Positions 9,701-16,482 of a stretch of DNA of 64,000 nt are shown one piece after another. The translations under genes were made by a program, and so were the position numbers. Within the stretch, counting starts at the first letter, position 1. Each line of letters starts with the position of its first letter. This DNA is from Mycobacterium kansasii ATCC 12478 (GTDB taxonomy: Bacteria; Actinomycetota; Actinomycetes; Mycobacteriales; Mycobacteriaceae), in assembly GCF_000157895.3 (NCBI RefSeq), contig NC_022663.1:5208001-5272000 (forward strand), in the 5' to 3' direction. The notes below the pieces were generated by a model. It was not told the DNA's origin. It saw nothing but the letters and a program-made list of their open reading frames with translations, and did not search any database.

Positions 9701-10151
9701 GGACACCTCGCAGTTGTCGGCCAACCAGTTCTTCTACGGGTTGCGGCAGGGCGAGGAGCACCGGGTGAAGCTGGAACGCGGGGTGGAGCTGCTGATCGGT
9801 CTGGAGGCCATCTCCGAGCCCGACGAACGCGGCATGCGAACGGTGATGTGCATCATCAACGGCCAGTTGCGCCCGGTGCTGGTGCGCGACCGCAGCATTG
9901 CCAGCTCAGTACCCGCCGCCGAGAAGGCCGATCGCGGAAACCCGGGTCACATCGCCGCGCCATTCGCCGGGGTCGTCACCATCGCCGTGATCGTCGGCGA
10001 CCACGTCACGGCGGGCCAGACCATCGCCACCATCGAAGCGATGAAGATGGAGGCCCCCATCACCGCACCCAACGACGGCACGGTGCAGCGGGTGGCGGTC
10101 TCGGATACCGCCCAGGTCGAGGGCGGAGACCTGCTGGCGGTGGTGAGCTGA
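6768..10151 (+). CDS. pyc: Pyruvate carboxylase
   Basis: Biotin enzyme that carboxylates pyruvate to oxaloacetate, an anaplerotic step. Its 1127 residues match the single-chain family. The N-terminal biotin carboxylase (about 1-450) has the glycine-rich loop VAGGGGRGMRR and EMNPRIQVEHTVTEE. The carboxyltransferase (about 525-800) opens with DTTFRDAHQS and has HTHDTPGG. The biotinyl domain ends in EAMKMEAP, with the modified lysine at about 1093. The start is GTG at 6768. In M. tuberculosis it is annotated pca (Rv2967c), which should not be confused with the protocatechuate pca genes further along. Confidence 0.97.
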   Translation: MISKVLVANRGEIAIRAFRAAYELGIGTVAVYAYEDRNSLHRSKADESYQIGEMGHPVRAYLSVDQIVETARRAGADAIYPGYGFLSENPELSRACAAAGITFVGPGAEVLELTGNKSRAVAAARQAGLPVLTSSAPSASVDELMSAAAGMRFPLFVKAVAGGGGRGMRRVGDIAALPEAIEAASREAESAFGDPTVYLEQAVLRPRHIEVQILADTSGNVIHLYERDCSVQRRHQKVIELAPAPNLPAELRDRMCADAVAFARHIGYSCAGTVEFLLDQRGEYVFIEMNPRIQVEHTVTEEITDVDLVSSQLRIAAGEALDDLGLEQETVHPHGAALQCRITTEDPANGFRPDTGRISALRTPGGAGIRLDGSTNLGAEISAHFDSMLVKLTCRGRDFPTAVNRARRAMAEFRIRGVSTNIPFLQAVLDDPDFQAGRITTSFIDERPQLLTARSSADRGTKILNYLADVTVNKPHGTRPSTVYPQDKLPDVDLDAPPPAGSKQRLAELGPEGFARWLRDSAAVRVTDTTFRDAHQSLLATRVRTSGLMMVAPYLARSMPQLLSVECWGGATYDVALRFLKEDPWERLAALRQAIPNICLQMLLRGRNTVGYTPYPEVVTSAFIDEATATGIDIFRIFDALNNLESMRPAIDAVRETGSAVAEVAMCYTGDLADPGERLYTLDYYLRLAESIVAAGAHVLAIKDMAGLLRASAAAKLVSALRSRFDLPVHVHTHDTPGGQLASYVAAWHAGADAVDGAAAPLAGTTSQPALSSIVAAAAHTDYDTGLSLAAVCALEPFWEALRKVYAPFESGLPGPTGRVYRHEIPGGQLSNLRQQAIALGLGDRFEEVEEAYAGADRILGRLIKVTPSSKVVGDLALALVGAGVSADEFASEPARFDIPDSVLGFLRGELGDPPGGWPEPLRSTALAGRAPAKSAGQLTGDDEAALAVPGPKRQAVLNRLLFPGPTKEFEEHRETYGDTSQLSANQFFYGLRQGEEHRVKLERGVELLIGLEAISEPDERGMRTVMCIINGQLRPVLVRDRSIASSVPAAEKADRGNPGHIAAPFAGVVTIAVIVGDHVTAGQTIATIEAMKMEAPITAPNDGTVQRVAVSDTAQVEGGDLLAVVS

Positions 10152-10702
10152 CCCGGATCATCGGCGGCGTCGCCGGGGGACGGCGGCTCGCGGTACCCCC
10201 GCGGGGGACCAGGCCGACCACCGATCGGGTCCGCGAAGCGCTGTTCAACATCGTGAGCGCGCGCCGTGAGCTGACCGGCCTGGCCGTGCTCGACCTTTAT
10301 GCCGGTTCGGGCGCACTCGGGCTGGAGGCATTGTCGCGCGGAGCCGCGTCAGCACTGTTCGTGGAGGCCGACCAACGCACCGCGGCCGTCATCGCACGCA
10401 ACGCCAAGGCCCTGGGTCTGGCCGGTGCGACGGTGCGCCGGGGCACGGTGGCCGCCGTCCTGGCGGCAGGGACGTCCGCTCCGGTGGACCTGGTGCTGGC
10501 CGATCCGCCCTATGACGTCGACACCGCGGACATCGATACCGTCCTTGCCGCGTTGAGCACCCACGGCTGGGTCCGCGACGAAACCATCGCCGTGGTGGAA
10601 CGGCCGGTGGCCAGTGCGCCGTTGACCTGGCCGGCGGGCTGGACCAGGTGGCCCAAGCGGGTGTACGGCGACACCCGGCTGGAGTTGGCCGAGCGGCGCT
10701 GA
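10148..10702 (+). CDS. rsmD: 16S rRNA (guanine-966-N2)-methyltransferase RsmD
   Basis: Methylates G966 of 16S rRNA using S-adenosylmethionine. The protein begins TRIIGGVAGGRRLAVPP and carries VLDLYAGSGALGLEAL (SAM motif I) and the catalytic LADPPYD. Aligned to the family start, the only fitting initiation codon is CTG at 10148, in a CTGA overlap with the pyc stop. There is no ATG or GTG in frame nearby. With that start it has 184 residues, near the usual length. It matches Rv2966c. Confidence 0.9.
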   Translation: MTRIIGGVAGGRRLAVPPRGTRPTTDRVREALFNIVSARRELTGLAVLDLYAGSGALGLEALSRGAASALFVEADQRTAAVIARNAKALGLAGATVRRGTVAAVLAAGTSAPVDLVLADPPYDVDTADIDTVLAALSTHGWVRDETIAVVERPVASAPLTWPAGWTRWPKRVYGDTRLELAERR

Positions 10703-10726
10703 ACGGGCCTGCTAGCGTCTGGTGTC

Positions 10727-10933
10727 ATGGGCGCCGCTCCTCAACATCACTTCGTTCTGCCTCGTCGCCGGCTTCGTCTGATGGGCGCCGCTCCTCAACA
10801 TCACTTCGTTCTGCCTCGTCGCCGGCTTCGTCTGATTGGCGCCGCTCCTCAACATCACTTCGTTCTGCCTCGTCGCCGGCTTCGTCTGATGGGCGCCGCT
10901 CCTCAACATCACTTCGTTCTGCCTCGTCGCCGG
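10727..10933. repeat. MIRU-like 54-bp tandem repeat, three full copies and one partial
   Basis: Units start at 10727, 10781, 10835 and 10889. They are almost identical; the third has ATTGG in place of ATGGG, and the fourth stops after about 45 bases at the coaD start. The core GGCGCCGCTCCTC with GCCTCGTCGCCGG closely resembles the mycobacterial interspersed repetitive units I recall from M. tuberculosis. The length is a multiple of three and no stop occurs in several frames, so one frame runs straight into coaD. Copy number is likely to vary between strains. Confidence 0.85.
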
Positions 10934-10941
10934 TGCGGTTC

Positions 10942-11418
10942 ATGAGCGGCGCGGTATGCCCGGGGTCATTCGACCCGGTCACGTTGGGCCACATCGACGT
11001 TTTCGAACGTGCCGCGGCCCAGTTCGACGAGGTGGTGGTGGCGATCCTGACCAATCCGACCAAGAAGGGCATGTTCGACCTGGACGAGCGGATCGCGATG
11101 ATCAACGAGTCGACCACCCACCTGCCCAACCTGCGGGTGGAGGCCGGACAGGGCCTGGTGGTCGACTTCGTCAAGTCCCGGGGGATGAACGCCATCGTGA
11201 AGGGTTTGCGCACCGGCACCGACTTCGAATACGAGCTGCAGATGGCGCAGATGAACAAGCACATCGCCGGCGTGGACACTTTTTTCGTCGCGACCGCGCC
11301 GCGGTATTCGTTCGTGTCGTCGTCGCTGGCCAAAGAGGTGGCGACGCTCGGTGGCGATGTGTCGGAGTTGCTGCCCGAGCCGGTGAACCGGCGACTGCGC
11401 GAAAAGCTCTCCGGCTGA
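10942..11418 (+). CDS. coaD: Phosphopantetheine adenylyltransferase
   Basis: Transfers AMP from ATP to 4'-phosphopantetheine, the penultimate step of coenzyme A synthesis. The protein has 158 residues starting MSGAVCPGSFDPVTLGHID. It contains the nucleotidyltransferase T/HxGH-type motif (TLGHID) and VKGLRTGTDFEYE, and ISSTxxR-like positions are filled by FVSSSLAKEVA. The ATG at 10942 matches the M. tuberculosis (Rv2965c) start MTGAVCPGSF. The reading frame also stays open back through the 54-bp repeats, so an extended form cannot be excluded from sequence alone. Confidence 0.96.
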   Translation: MSGAVCPGSFDPVTLGHIDVFERAAAQFDEVVVAILTNPTKKGMFDLDERIAMINESTTHLPNLRVEAGQGLVVDFVKSRGMNAIVKGLRTGTDFEYELQMAQMNKHIAGVDTFFVATAPRYSFVSSSLAKEVATLGGDVSELLPEPVNRRLREKLSG

Positions 11419-11426
11419 AGCCAAAT

Positions 11427-11456
11427 GGGCCCGGCCCGGGGAAGTGGACCGGGCCC
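11427..11456. terminator. GC-rich hairpin after coaD
   Basis: Arms GGGCCCGG and CCGGGCCC pair around a 14-base loop, nine bases past the coaD stop. The next gene points toward it, so it probably serves as a bidirectional terminator. There is no U-tract. Confidence 0.65.
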
Positions 11457-11479
11457 GTCGGCGAGCGGGCTGCCGATGA

Positions 11480-11662
11480 CTAGCTTGGGTCAAAGCACTC
11501 GTAGAACGTCTGCGTCGCGTAGTCGTAACAGGTGTAGGTGCCGTATGCCTGGTGGCTGGGCGCCGGGTCGGCGGCGCCGACACTGGCTCCCAGGGCGGCC
11601 AGGCCGATGGCCGAAGCCAGCAGGGACATGCCGGCAAGGGCGCGGAGACGGGTGGTCGACAT
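11480..11662 (-). CDS. Small secreted protein, unknown function
   Basis: A 60-residue protein beginning MSTTRLRALAGMSLLASAIG, a clear signal peptide probably cut near GASVGAADP. The mature part is only about 30 residues, rich in Tyr, with two cysteines (YTCYDYATQTFYECFD) that could form a disulfide. A GAGAGG ribosome-binding site precedes the ATG. The type is common among mycobacterial small exported proteins, but I do not recognise a named family. It converges on coaD across a hairpin. Confidence 0.65.
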   Translation of the reverse strand: MSTTRLRALAGMSLLASAIGLAALGASVGAADPAPSHQAYGTYTCYDYATQTFYECFDPS

Positions 11663-12043
11663 TGATACCTCTCTTTGCGTTGTTGTCTTTGCTTGGAAGC
11701 GATTTCGGGTGGCGGCCGTGGCCGTTGCAGAAAGACTGACGGCGGCCGCTTGGCGAAACCTTGGCAGATCCTTGACAGGTGGCGATACATCGGAGGCCAC
11801 ATCTACGGAGCCGGGCGCGGGGCAGGCTCGCGAATGCGGTCGTCGAGAAGCCGCAGGCCAACATCGACGGCCGAGCATTATCAGGCGGAGGACCGAGGAC
11901 GCTCGTGTGGTAGCCGGTTTTATGCGATCGATAGGTTCAGCCCAGGGGTGCGTCGCGGGTTCAGGGCGTCGGTCGCGATCACGGGCACTGCGGTCATCGT
12001 GGGCATTCGACCGAGAAGCGGAAACTACCGTCTGGGTTGTCCG
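11663..12043. other. Intergenic, no gene seen
   Basis: About 380 bases between the 3' end of pcaL and the start of the small secreted gene, both on the minus strand. It should hold the promoter of the secreted gene. I see no conserved protein, RNA or strong palindrome in it. Confidence 0.5.
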
Positions 12044-13234
12044 CTAGGTTTGGTCGGCGTCGTAATCGGCGAGCACTTGGCTGGCAATGCGAAACGCGGA
12101 ATTCGCCGCCGCCACTCCGCAATAGAGCGCCAGTTGCAGCACGAGCTCCTCGATCTCGTCATTGGTCAGACCGTTGCGGCGCGCGGCCCGAAGATGCATC
12201 GCCAGCTCATCGGCATGGTGGCCACGAGCAATCAACGCGGTCAGCGTGATGAGCGATCGGCTTCGCCTGTCTAGGCCGGGACGGGTCCAAATTCCACCCC
12301 ACACGTTACGGGTGATCATGTCCTGAAAGTCTGCCGTGAACGCCGTCGTCGTCGCGATTGCACGTTCGACGTGGGCGTCGCCGAGCACCTCCCGTCGCAT
12401 CGCCATCCCGGCGCTATAGAGCGCGTCGCCACGGCGAAGGTGGCCGATCAGGAGGTTGGCGATCTGCTCGGGCACCTCTGCGGGTGCCAAGTGCCCAACT
12501 CTATCGAGGACTTCCAGCCAGCCAACTCTTGCCCCATTTGCTATCTGCCGCAAGCATTCCGGGGGTGTGACCCTATCGGCGGTGCCAGCGATCGCGAGCA
12601 CGGGCGTGGTGATCTCGGTGAGCCGATCGGTGACATCGAAGTTCGCCAGTACATCGCACCCCTGTGCATAGGACGTACCGTCCGTTCTGCGCAACTCGTT
12701 GATCAGTGCAGAGACTACGGCCGGTTCGCGATCCCGGAACCCGGCAGCGAACCAGCGGTCGGCAGCGCTATCGGCTACCGCGCTGGTGCCCGTTGTCCTG
12801 GCAGTGGCTGCGCGGGACTTCCAGTCATGGACGGTGCCAATCACGGCCGCAGTGCACAGCAGCGACGCGGTACGGACCCGGTGTGGCGCGTCGAGCAGTA
12901 GTTGCAGTCCGACCGCCCCACCGATGGAAACACCGGAGTAATGAAACTGCGCTCCACCGGTGATGTCGTCGGCCAGCCCCACCACGGCGGCCGCCAATTC
13001 GGCAATCGTGAACGGCGATTCGGCTGTGGGGCTGCGGCCATGGCCGGGCAGATCCCAGCCCACGACGTACACGTGCTCCGCCAGCCGTTCCGCAGCGACC
13101 TCCCATAGGGCTCTTACCGAGGTGCCCAGGGACGGGCCCAGTATCAGCATGCCCGCCCGTTGTGGTCCGCCGAATTCGGTAGCAGCGATGCGCGGGATGG
13201 CCGGGCGCCTTCTCGGCCCGAACGAATTGGTCAT
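12044..13234 (-). CDS. pcaL: PcaL: fused 3-oxoadipate enol-lactone hydrolase and 4-carboxymuconolactone decarboxylase
   Basis: A 396-residue two-domain enzyme of the protocatechuate branch. The N-terminal alpha/beta hydrolase (about 1-260, PcaD-like) has the nucleophile motif GVSIGG and a catalytic His in RVGHLAP. The C-terminal domain (about 270-396, PcaC-like) has RREVLGDAHVERA, FQDMITRNVWGGIWTRPGL and LHLRAARRNG-type residues of carboxymuconolactone decarboxylase. The fusion is typical of actinobacteria. It makes 3-oxoadipate from 4-carboxymuconolactone. Its ATG overlaps the pcaG stop in ATGA, so no pcaB lies between them. Confidence 0.93.
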   Translation of the reverse strand: MTNSFGPRRRPAIPRIAATEFGGPQRAGMLILGPSLGTSVRALWEVAAERLAEHVYVVGWDLPGHGRSPTAESPFTIAELAAAVVGLADDITGGAQFHYSGVSIGGAVGLQLLLDAPHRVRTASLLCTAAVIGTVHDWKSRAATARTTGTSAVADSAADRWFAAGFRDREPAVVSALINELRRTDGTSYAQGCDVLANFDVTDRLTEITTPVLAIAGTADRVTPPECLRQIANGARVGWLEVLDRVGHLAPAEVPEQIANLLIGHLRRGDALYSAGMAMRREVLGDAHVERAIATTTAFTADFQDMITRNVWGGIWTRPGLDRRSRSLITLTALIARGHHADELAMHLRAARRNGLTNDEIEELVLQLALYCGVAAANSAFRIASQVLADYDADQT

Positions 13235-13791
13235 CGCCGATGCCTCGAATAGCGCAAAAACACTGTCTCGCCGTCTCCTTGGAGCTTGATGTCGAAGCGG
13301 AGGCCGTGCTCGTCCGGTACTGCAACGAGCGTTCGTCGCCGGTCGGCGGGCAACGAGGCCAGCAGCTTGTCGTCGTCTAGTCGCTCACCCGGTAGATATA
13401 CCCGCGTGAACAAATGGTTCAACAGCCCGCGAGCGAACACGGCCATGGCAATAAATGGAGCCGAATCGTTTCGCAGACCAGGCTGGACGGTGGTGAAGCT
13501 GTAGTGGCCGGCGTCATCGGTACTGGCACGGCCCCACCCGGTGAAGGTCCAGCCATCGCGGTGCAGCGAACCTGTCGCGGCCGGGATCATGCCATCAGCG
13601 TCGGGCTGCCAAATTTCTATCAGCGCGTCGGGGACAGGCTCGCCGACTCCATCTGTCACCACTCCATGCAGACGGATGGACCGGGACGACCCGGGTGGTA
13701 TGAGTTCGTTGCAGCGTTGGAAAGGCAGGGCATGGCCGAAGAACGGGCCCGCGGATTGGCCGGGTGTTTCCGGCAGCGAAATGGTTGTCAT
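13231..13791 (-). CDS. pcaG: Protocatechuate 3,4-dioxygenase alpha subunit
   Basis: The 186-residue alpha subunit, which partners PcaH in the iron(III) ring-cleaving enzyme that opens protocatechuate between the hydroxyls. It shows the intradiol dioxygenase fold residues IRLHGVVTDGVGEPVPDALIEIWQPDA and GWGRASTDDAGHYSF. It lacks the full set of iron ligands, as expected for the alpha chain. The start MTTISLPETPGQ at 13791 was chosen because it overlaps the pcaH stop by one base; a longer frame upstream would run into pcaH. Confidence 0.93.
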   Translation of the reverse strand: MTTISLPETPGQSAGPFFGHALPFQRCNELIPPGSSRSIRLHGVVTDGVGEPVPDALIEIWQPDADGMIPAATGSLHRDGWTFTGWGRASTDDAGHYSFTTVQPGLRNDSAPFIAMAVFARGLLNHLFTRVYLPGERLDDDKLLASLPADRRRTLVAVPDEHGLRFDIKLQGDGETVFLRYSRHRR

Positions 13792-14540
13792 CAGGACTCC
13801 ATGGGGGTGCGGTAATCGCCGGAGAGCACAATGTCCCACCGGTAGCCGAGAGCTGATTCGGGGGTGCTCACGTCGTGGTCGTAGCGGGCTACCAGCCGCT
13901 CACGGGCCTTCGGGTCAGTGACGGATTGGTAGATGGGGTCGAGGGCGAGCAGCGGATCGCTGGGGAAGTACATCTGAGTGATCATGCGTTGGGTGAATGC
14001 GGTTCCGAACACCGAGAAGTGGATATGTGCCGGTCTCCACGCATTCTGATGGTTCCGCCATGGGTACGCGCCGGGTCTGATGGTGATGAAGCGGTAGCCG
14101 CCGTCGTCGTCGGTCAGGCACCGGCCGGTGCCGGTGAAGTTCGGGTCCAATGGGGCTCGATGTTGGTCACGCTTGTGGGCGTAGCGGCCGCTGGCGTTTG
14201 CCTGCCAGATTTCGATGAGCTGGCGCCGCACCGGTCGCCCAAGCCCGTCAAGAAGACGCCCCGTTATCACCAAGCGCTCGCCGATTGGCTCGCCGCAGTG
14301 CTGAATGGTCAAATCCGATTCCAGCGGGTGAACATCGCGGTTGCCGAAGCACGGGGCGGACAGCTCGAGCGTTTCGGGGTCGACACCTTGTAATTCCATT
14401 GTGGGGGAGCGTAATTGACTGCCGCGGCAGGGCGGGTAGTTCAGTCGTGGTTGGGTCTCTTCGACTTTGGCCCGAAGGTAATCGGCTTCGATCGCTGCCA
14501 TCTGTGCGGTTATCTCGGTTTGGGTGATTGCTGTTTCCAT
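13791..14540 (-). CDS. pcaH: Protocatechuate 3,4-dioxygenase beta subunit
   Basis: The iron-binding subunit, 249 residues from the ATG at 14540. Probable iron ligands are the Tyr in GRYAHKRDQH, the Tyr in RPGAYPWRN and the two His in RPAHIHFSV. GRLLDGLGRPVRRQLIEIWQANA marks the intradiol dioxygenase core. It is the first gene of pcaH-pcaG-pcaL, all coupled by overlapping ends. The divergent IclR-type gene starts 70 bases away, so the shared gap probably holds the pca promoter and a regulator site. Confidence 0.94.
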   Translation of the reverse strand: METAITQTEITAQMAAIEADYLRAKVEETQPRLNYPPCRGSQLRSPTMELQGVDPETLELSAPCFGNRDVHPLESDLTIQHCGEPIGERLVITGRLLDGLGRPVRRQLIEIWQANASGRYAHKRDQHRAPLDPNFTGTGRCLTDDDGGYRFITIRPGAYPWRNHQNAWRPAHIHFSVFGTAFTQRMITQMYFPSDPLLALDPIYQSVTDPKARERLVARYDHDVSTPESALGYRWDIVLSGDYRTPMES

Positions 14541-14610
14541 ATGGCGGACGGTATTGCGGCGAGGCTCCAAGCATGAAGGCTAGACTTTCGCTGAGCGGAA
14601 GGAGTTCCGT

Positions 14611-15360
14611 GTGGCGGGAAACACGTCGATACCGGGTATCACGGTCACTTCTCGAATAATGGCCGTGCTCAGCGCCTTCGACGAAGAGCACCGCAGCCTT
14701 ACACTGACCGAGCTCGCGGCCCGTGCCCGGATACCGGTGCCAACCGCGCATCGTCTCATCGGTGAACTGGTTGTCGGTGGTGCGTTGCATCGCCGCGATG
14801 ACGGCCACTACGTGGTGGGTCCGCTGTTGTGGCAGGCCGGTTTGTTGGCTCCGGTCGAAGGTGGGTTGCAGTATCTGGCAGAGCCGTTCATGCATGACAT
14901 TTACGCCGCGACGTTGGCCACTGTGCACTTGGCGGTTCGCGACGGCGACGAGGTGTTGTACATCGAGCGGATGGCGGGCCGGACTTCCGTGCCGATCCTC
15001 AGTCGGGCGGGCAGCCGGTTGCCGATGCACGCGACCGGCGTGGGCAAGGTGCTGCTTGCCTATGCGCCGCCGGAGGTCCAGGCAACGGTGCTTGCCAAGC
15101 TGACACGGATCACGCCGTACACCATTACGCGGGCGGATGTGTTGCGCGCTCAACTGGAACGAATTCGCCGCGATGGCCTGGCAACCACCAGCGAAGAGAT
15201 GTCGATTGGTGCGTGTTCGCTTGCGGTTCCTGTGGAACGGTCTTCGGACGGTCGAGTGGTGGCTGCGATCGGTGTCGTAGTGTCCACGCTCAAACGTGAC
15301 CGGCAGCGGCTTTTAGGCGCCCTTCAGGTCGCGGCCCGCGGAATTGGTCGGTTGGCCTAG
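14611..15360 (+). CDS. pcaR: IclR-family regulator of the pca genes (PcaR-like)
   Basis: A 249-residue IclR-type regulator. The N-terminal winged helix-turn-helix contains LTLTELAARARIPVPTAHRL. The C-terminal effector domain has RAGSRLPMHATGVGKVLLAY and SIGACSLAVPV, typical of PcaR/PcaU/PobR relatives that sense aromatic acids. The GTG start at 14611 is preceded by GGAAGGAG. Transcribed divergently from pcaHGL, which suggests it controls them. Assignment to pca rather than to the phthalate genes rests on position. Confidence 0.85.
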   Translation: MAGNTSIPGITVTSRIMAVLSAFDEEHRSLTLTELAARARIPVPTAHRLIGELVVGGALHRRDDGHYVVGPLLWQAGLLAPVEGGLQYLAEPFMHDIYAATLATVHLAVRDGDEVLYIERMAGRTSVPILSRAGSRLPMHATGVGKVLLAYAPPEVQATVLAKLTRITPYTITRADVLRAQLERIRRDGLATTSEEMSIGACSLAVPVERSSDGRVVAAIGVVVSTLKRDRQRLLGALQVAARGIGRLA

Positions 15361-15361
15361 C

Positions 15362-15378
15362 TCTCTGCCACGCAGAGA
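15362..15378. promoter_or_regulatory. Palindrome TCTCTG-N5-CAGAGA, copy 1
   Basis: A perfect six-base inverted repeat with a five-base spacer, directly after the pcaR stop. The same arms and spacer length recur at 16373-16389 in front of the phthalate dioxygenase genes. This makes a shared regulator site more likely than a terminator. Function is inferred. Confidence 0.5.
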
Positions 15379-15412
15379 TAGCTTGACCGCGGGTACACGT
15401 TCAGATCATCAT

Positions 15413-15446
15413 TCTGTTGAACAGATATAGACCTCTGTTGAGCAGA
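15413..15446. promoter_or_regulatory. Paired 13-bp near-palindromes, probable operator upstream of the PII-like gene
   Basis: Two copies of TCTGTT-G-AACAGA: the first (15413-15425) is perfect, the second (15434-15446) has one change. Their centres are 21 bases apart, two helical turns, so dimers would bind on the same face. Half-sites of the same sequence recur at 16433-16454. An IclR-type protein from this cluster is the obvious candidate. Confidence 0.6.
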
Positions 15447-15765
15447 ACAACTGATGGGTCGCCAGCACACGTCAAGTCCGCATGCGGAGAGGAGGTGGAG
15501 ACGCTAGATGCTCGTCGTAGAGCTCGTTGAAACACTGTTGATCAAGGTTTTCGTGGATCTCGTTGGCTCCGTCTCCAGCGCCATGGACTGCGCAATGTCT
15601 TCGAGGAGGCGGACCCGGCCCGGCAACGGGTATTCGGTTCACGATGTGTTCTTGCGGTACACGGGCGTTCAACCAGAAATTGCCTGGCGGCGGGTCCGTC
15701 AGGAGCAGAGCACGGTCACTGTGGACCAGAAACCCGTCCCTACCAAAGGATTAGGACTACTAGAA

Positions 15766-16092
15766 ATGAAATTAGTCACAGCGGTCGTGAAACAACTCGC
15801 GCTGGACGACATCAAGACGAACCTGCTTCGTACCGAGGGGGTTTCATGGATAGCGGTCAGCGCGGTCCACGTCTACGAGCCGCAGAATGGTCGCGCTCAG
15901 TTCTACCGGGGCGTCCAATACCCGACCGACATCGCACCGAAAGTGCGCTTCGAAGTCCTCGTTGACGATGCCTGTGTTGACGAAGCCGTCGCCAGCATCA
16001 CCCAGGCGGCACGCTTCGCCGAGAATCGTGATGGCGAACTATGGATCTGCGAGGTCCGAACGGCAAACCACTGCCCGCAACGCAACATGTGA
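15766..16092 (+). CDS. PII-like (GlnB/GlnK family) signalling protein
   Basis: A 108-residue protein starting MKLVTAVVKQLALDDIKTNL, the classic PII opening. The T-loop region reads QFYRGVQYPTDIAPKVRFE, keeping both tyrosines equivalent to Tyr46 and Tyr51 of E. coli GlnB. The C-terminal stretch AENRDGELWICEV corresponds to the family's GDGKIFV motif. Other family positions are altered, so it is a divergent paralogue. PII proteins bind ATP/ADP and 2-oxoglutarate and gate transporters or enzymes. There is no amtB nearby; its setting between pcaR and the phthalate dioxygenase is unusual. The frame extends upstream to 15508, where an ATG follows AGGAGGTGG, so an 86-residue N-terminal extension is possible but has no recognisable domain. 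Confidence 0.8.
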   Translation: MKLVTAVVKQLALDDIKTNLLRTEGVSWIAVSAVHVYEPQNGRAQFYRGVQYPTDIAPKVRFEVLVDDACVDEAVASITQAARFAENRDGELWICEVRTANHCPQRNM

Positions 16093-16372
16093 ACGCGAAT
16101 TACCAGGCGCTGGAACTCATCTCAGGTTTGCATGCGTCGCCGTGGGCGGCGAGTCAAGTTTGCGGCGGCATCGTGACGTGGTGTCAACGGACTTCCGGCG
16201 TCACCGTGGTGAATGGTGTGGGTCAAGTCGGTGTCCGCGGCAACGGCGGATGCCTGCGGAGAGACGGGACTTGCCGTCTATGAAGTGCTCGGTATCGCGG
16301 GCTTCGGCTCGTGAGTGATGTCTTGTCGCTCGGCTGATCTGCGGACGTGCGGTGTCTGGACCGATACGGCCA

Positions 16373-16389
16373 TCTCTGCTCTACAGAGA
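16373..16389. promoter_or_regulatory. Palindrome TCTCTG-N5-CAGAGA, copy 2
   Basis: Same arms and spacer length as the copy at 15362-15378. With the flanking CA and TG the inverted repeat extends to eight bases per arm (16371-16391). It lies about 110 bases before the padAa start. Confidence 0.55.
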
Positions 16390-16437
16390 TGAGTTGGCGA
16401 CATCGACTGTGCACGGATCATGCTAGCTACTTAACAG

Positions 16438-16454
16438 AAAACAGTCTCTGTTTT
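16438..16454. promoter_or_regulatory. Palindrome AAAACAG-TCT-CTGTTTT before the dioxygenase
   Basis: A perfect seven-base inverted repeat, 29 bases before the probable start. Overlapping half-sites AACAGA (16433-16438) and TCTGTT (16447-16452) match the operator half-site found at 15413-15446. This suggests one regulator acts at both places. Confidence 0.55.
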
Positions 16455-16482
16455 ACCGAAAAATTATATGGAGGTGTTTGAA

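Larger units (their letters stand above)
16093..16482. other. Intergenic regulatory region before the phthalate operon
   Basis: About 390 bases with no convincing gene on either strand. It carries the two palindromes listed separately (16373-16389 and 16438-16454) and AT-rich sequence near 16455-16470, so it is the likely promoter region of the dioxygenase operon. Confidence 0.6.

Noticed and set aside
10648..10941. Repeat-encoded N-terminal extension of CoaD
   Set aside because: CoaD homologues begin at the equivalent of 10942 and the repeat is a known non-coding type; stop-free frames are expected in GC-rich repeats.
15508..15765. N-terminal extension of the PII-like protein (86 codons from an ATG behind AGGAGGTGG)
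   Set aside because: No domain is recognisable and PII proteins start at the MKLVTAVVK position. It was left as a possibility, not called as a gene or fusion.
16041..16283. 80-codon frame after the PII-like gene
   Set aside because: Starts inside the PII-like gene, has no ribosome-binding site or family; the region looks regulatory.
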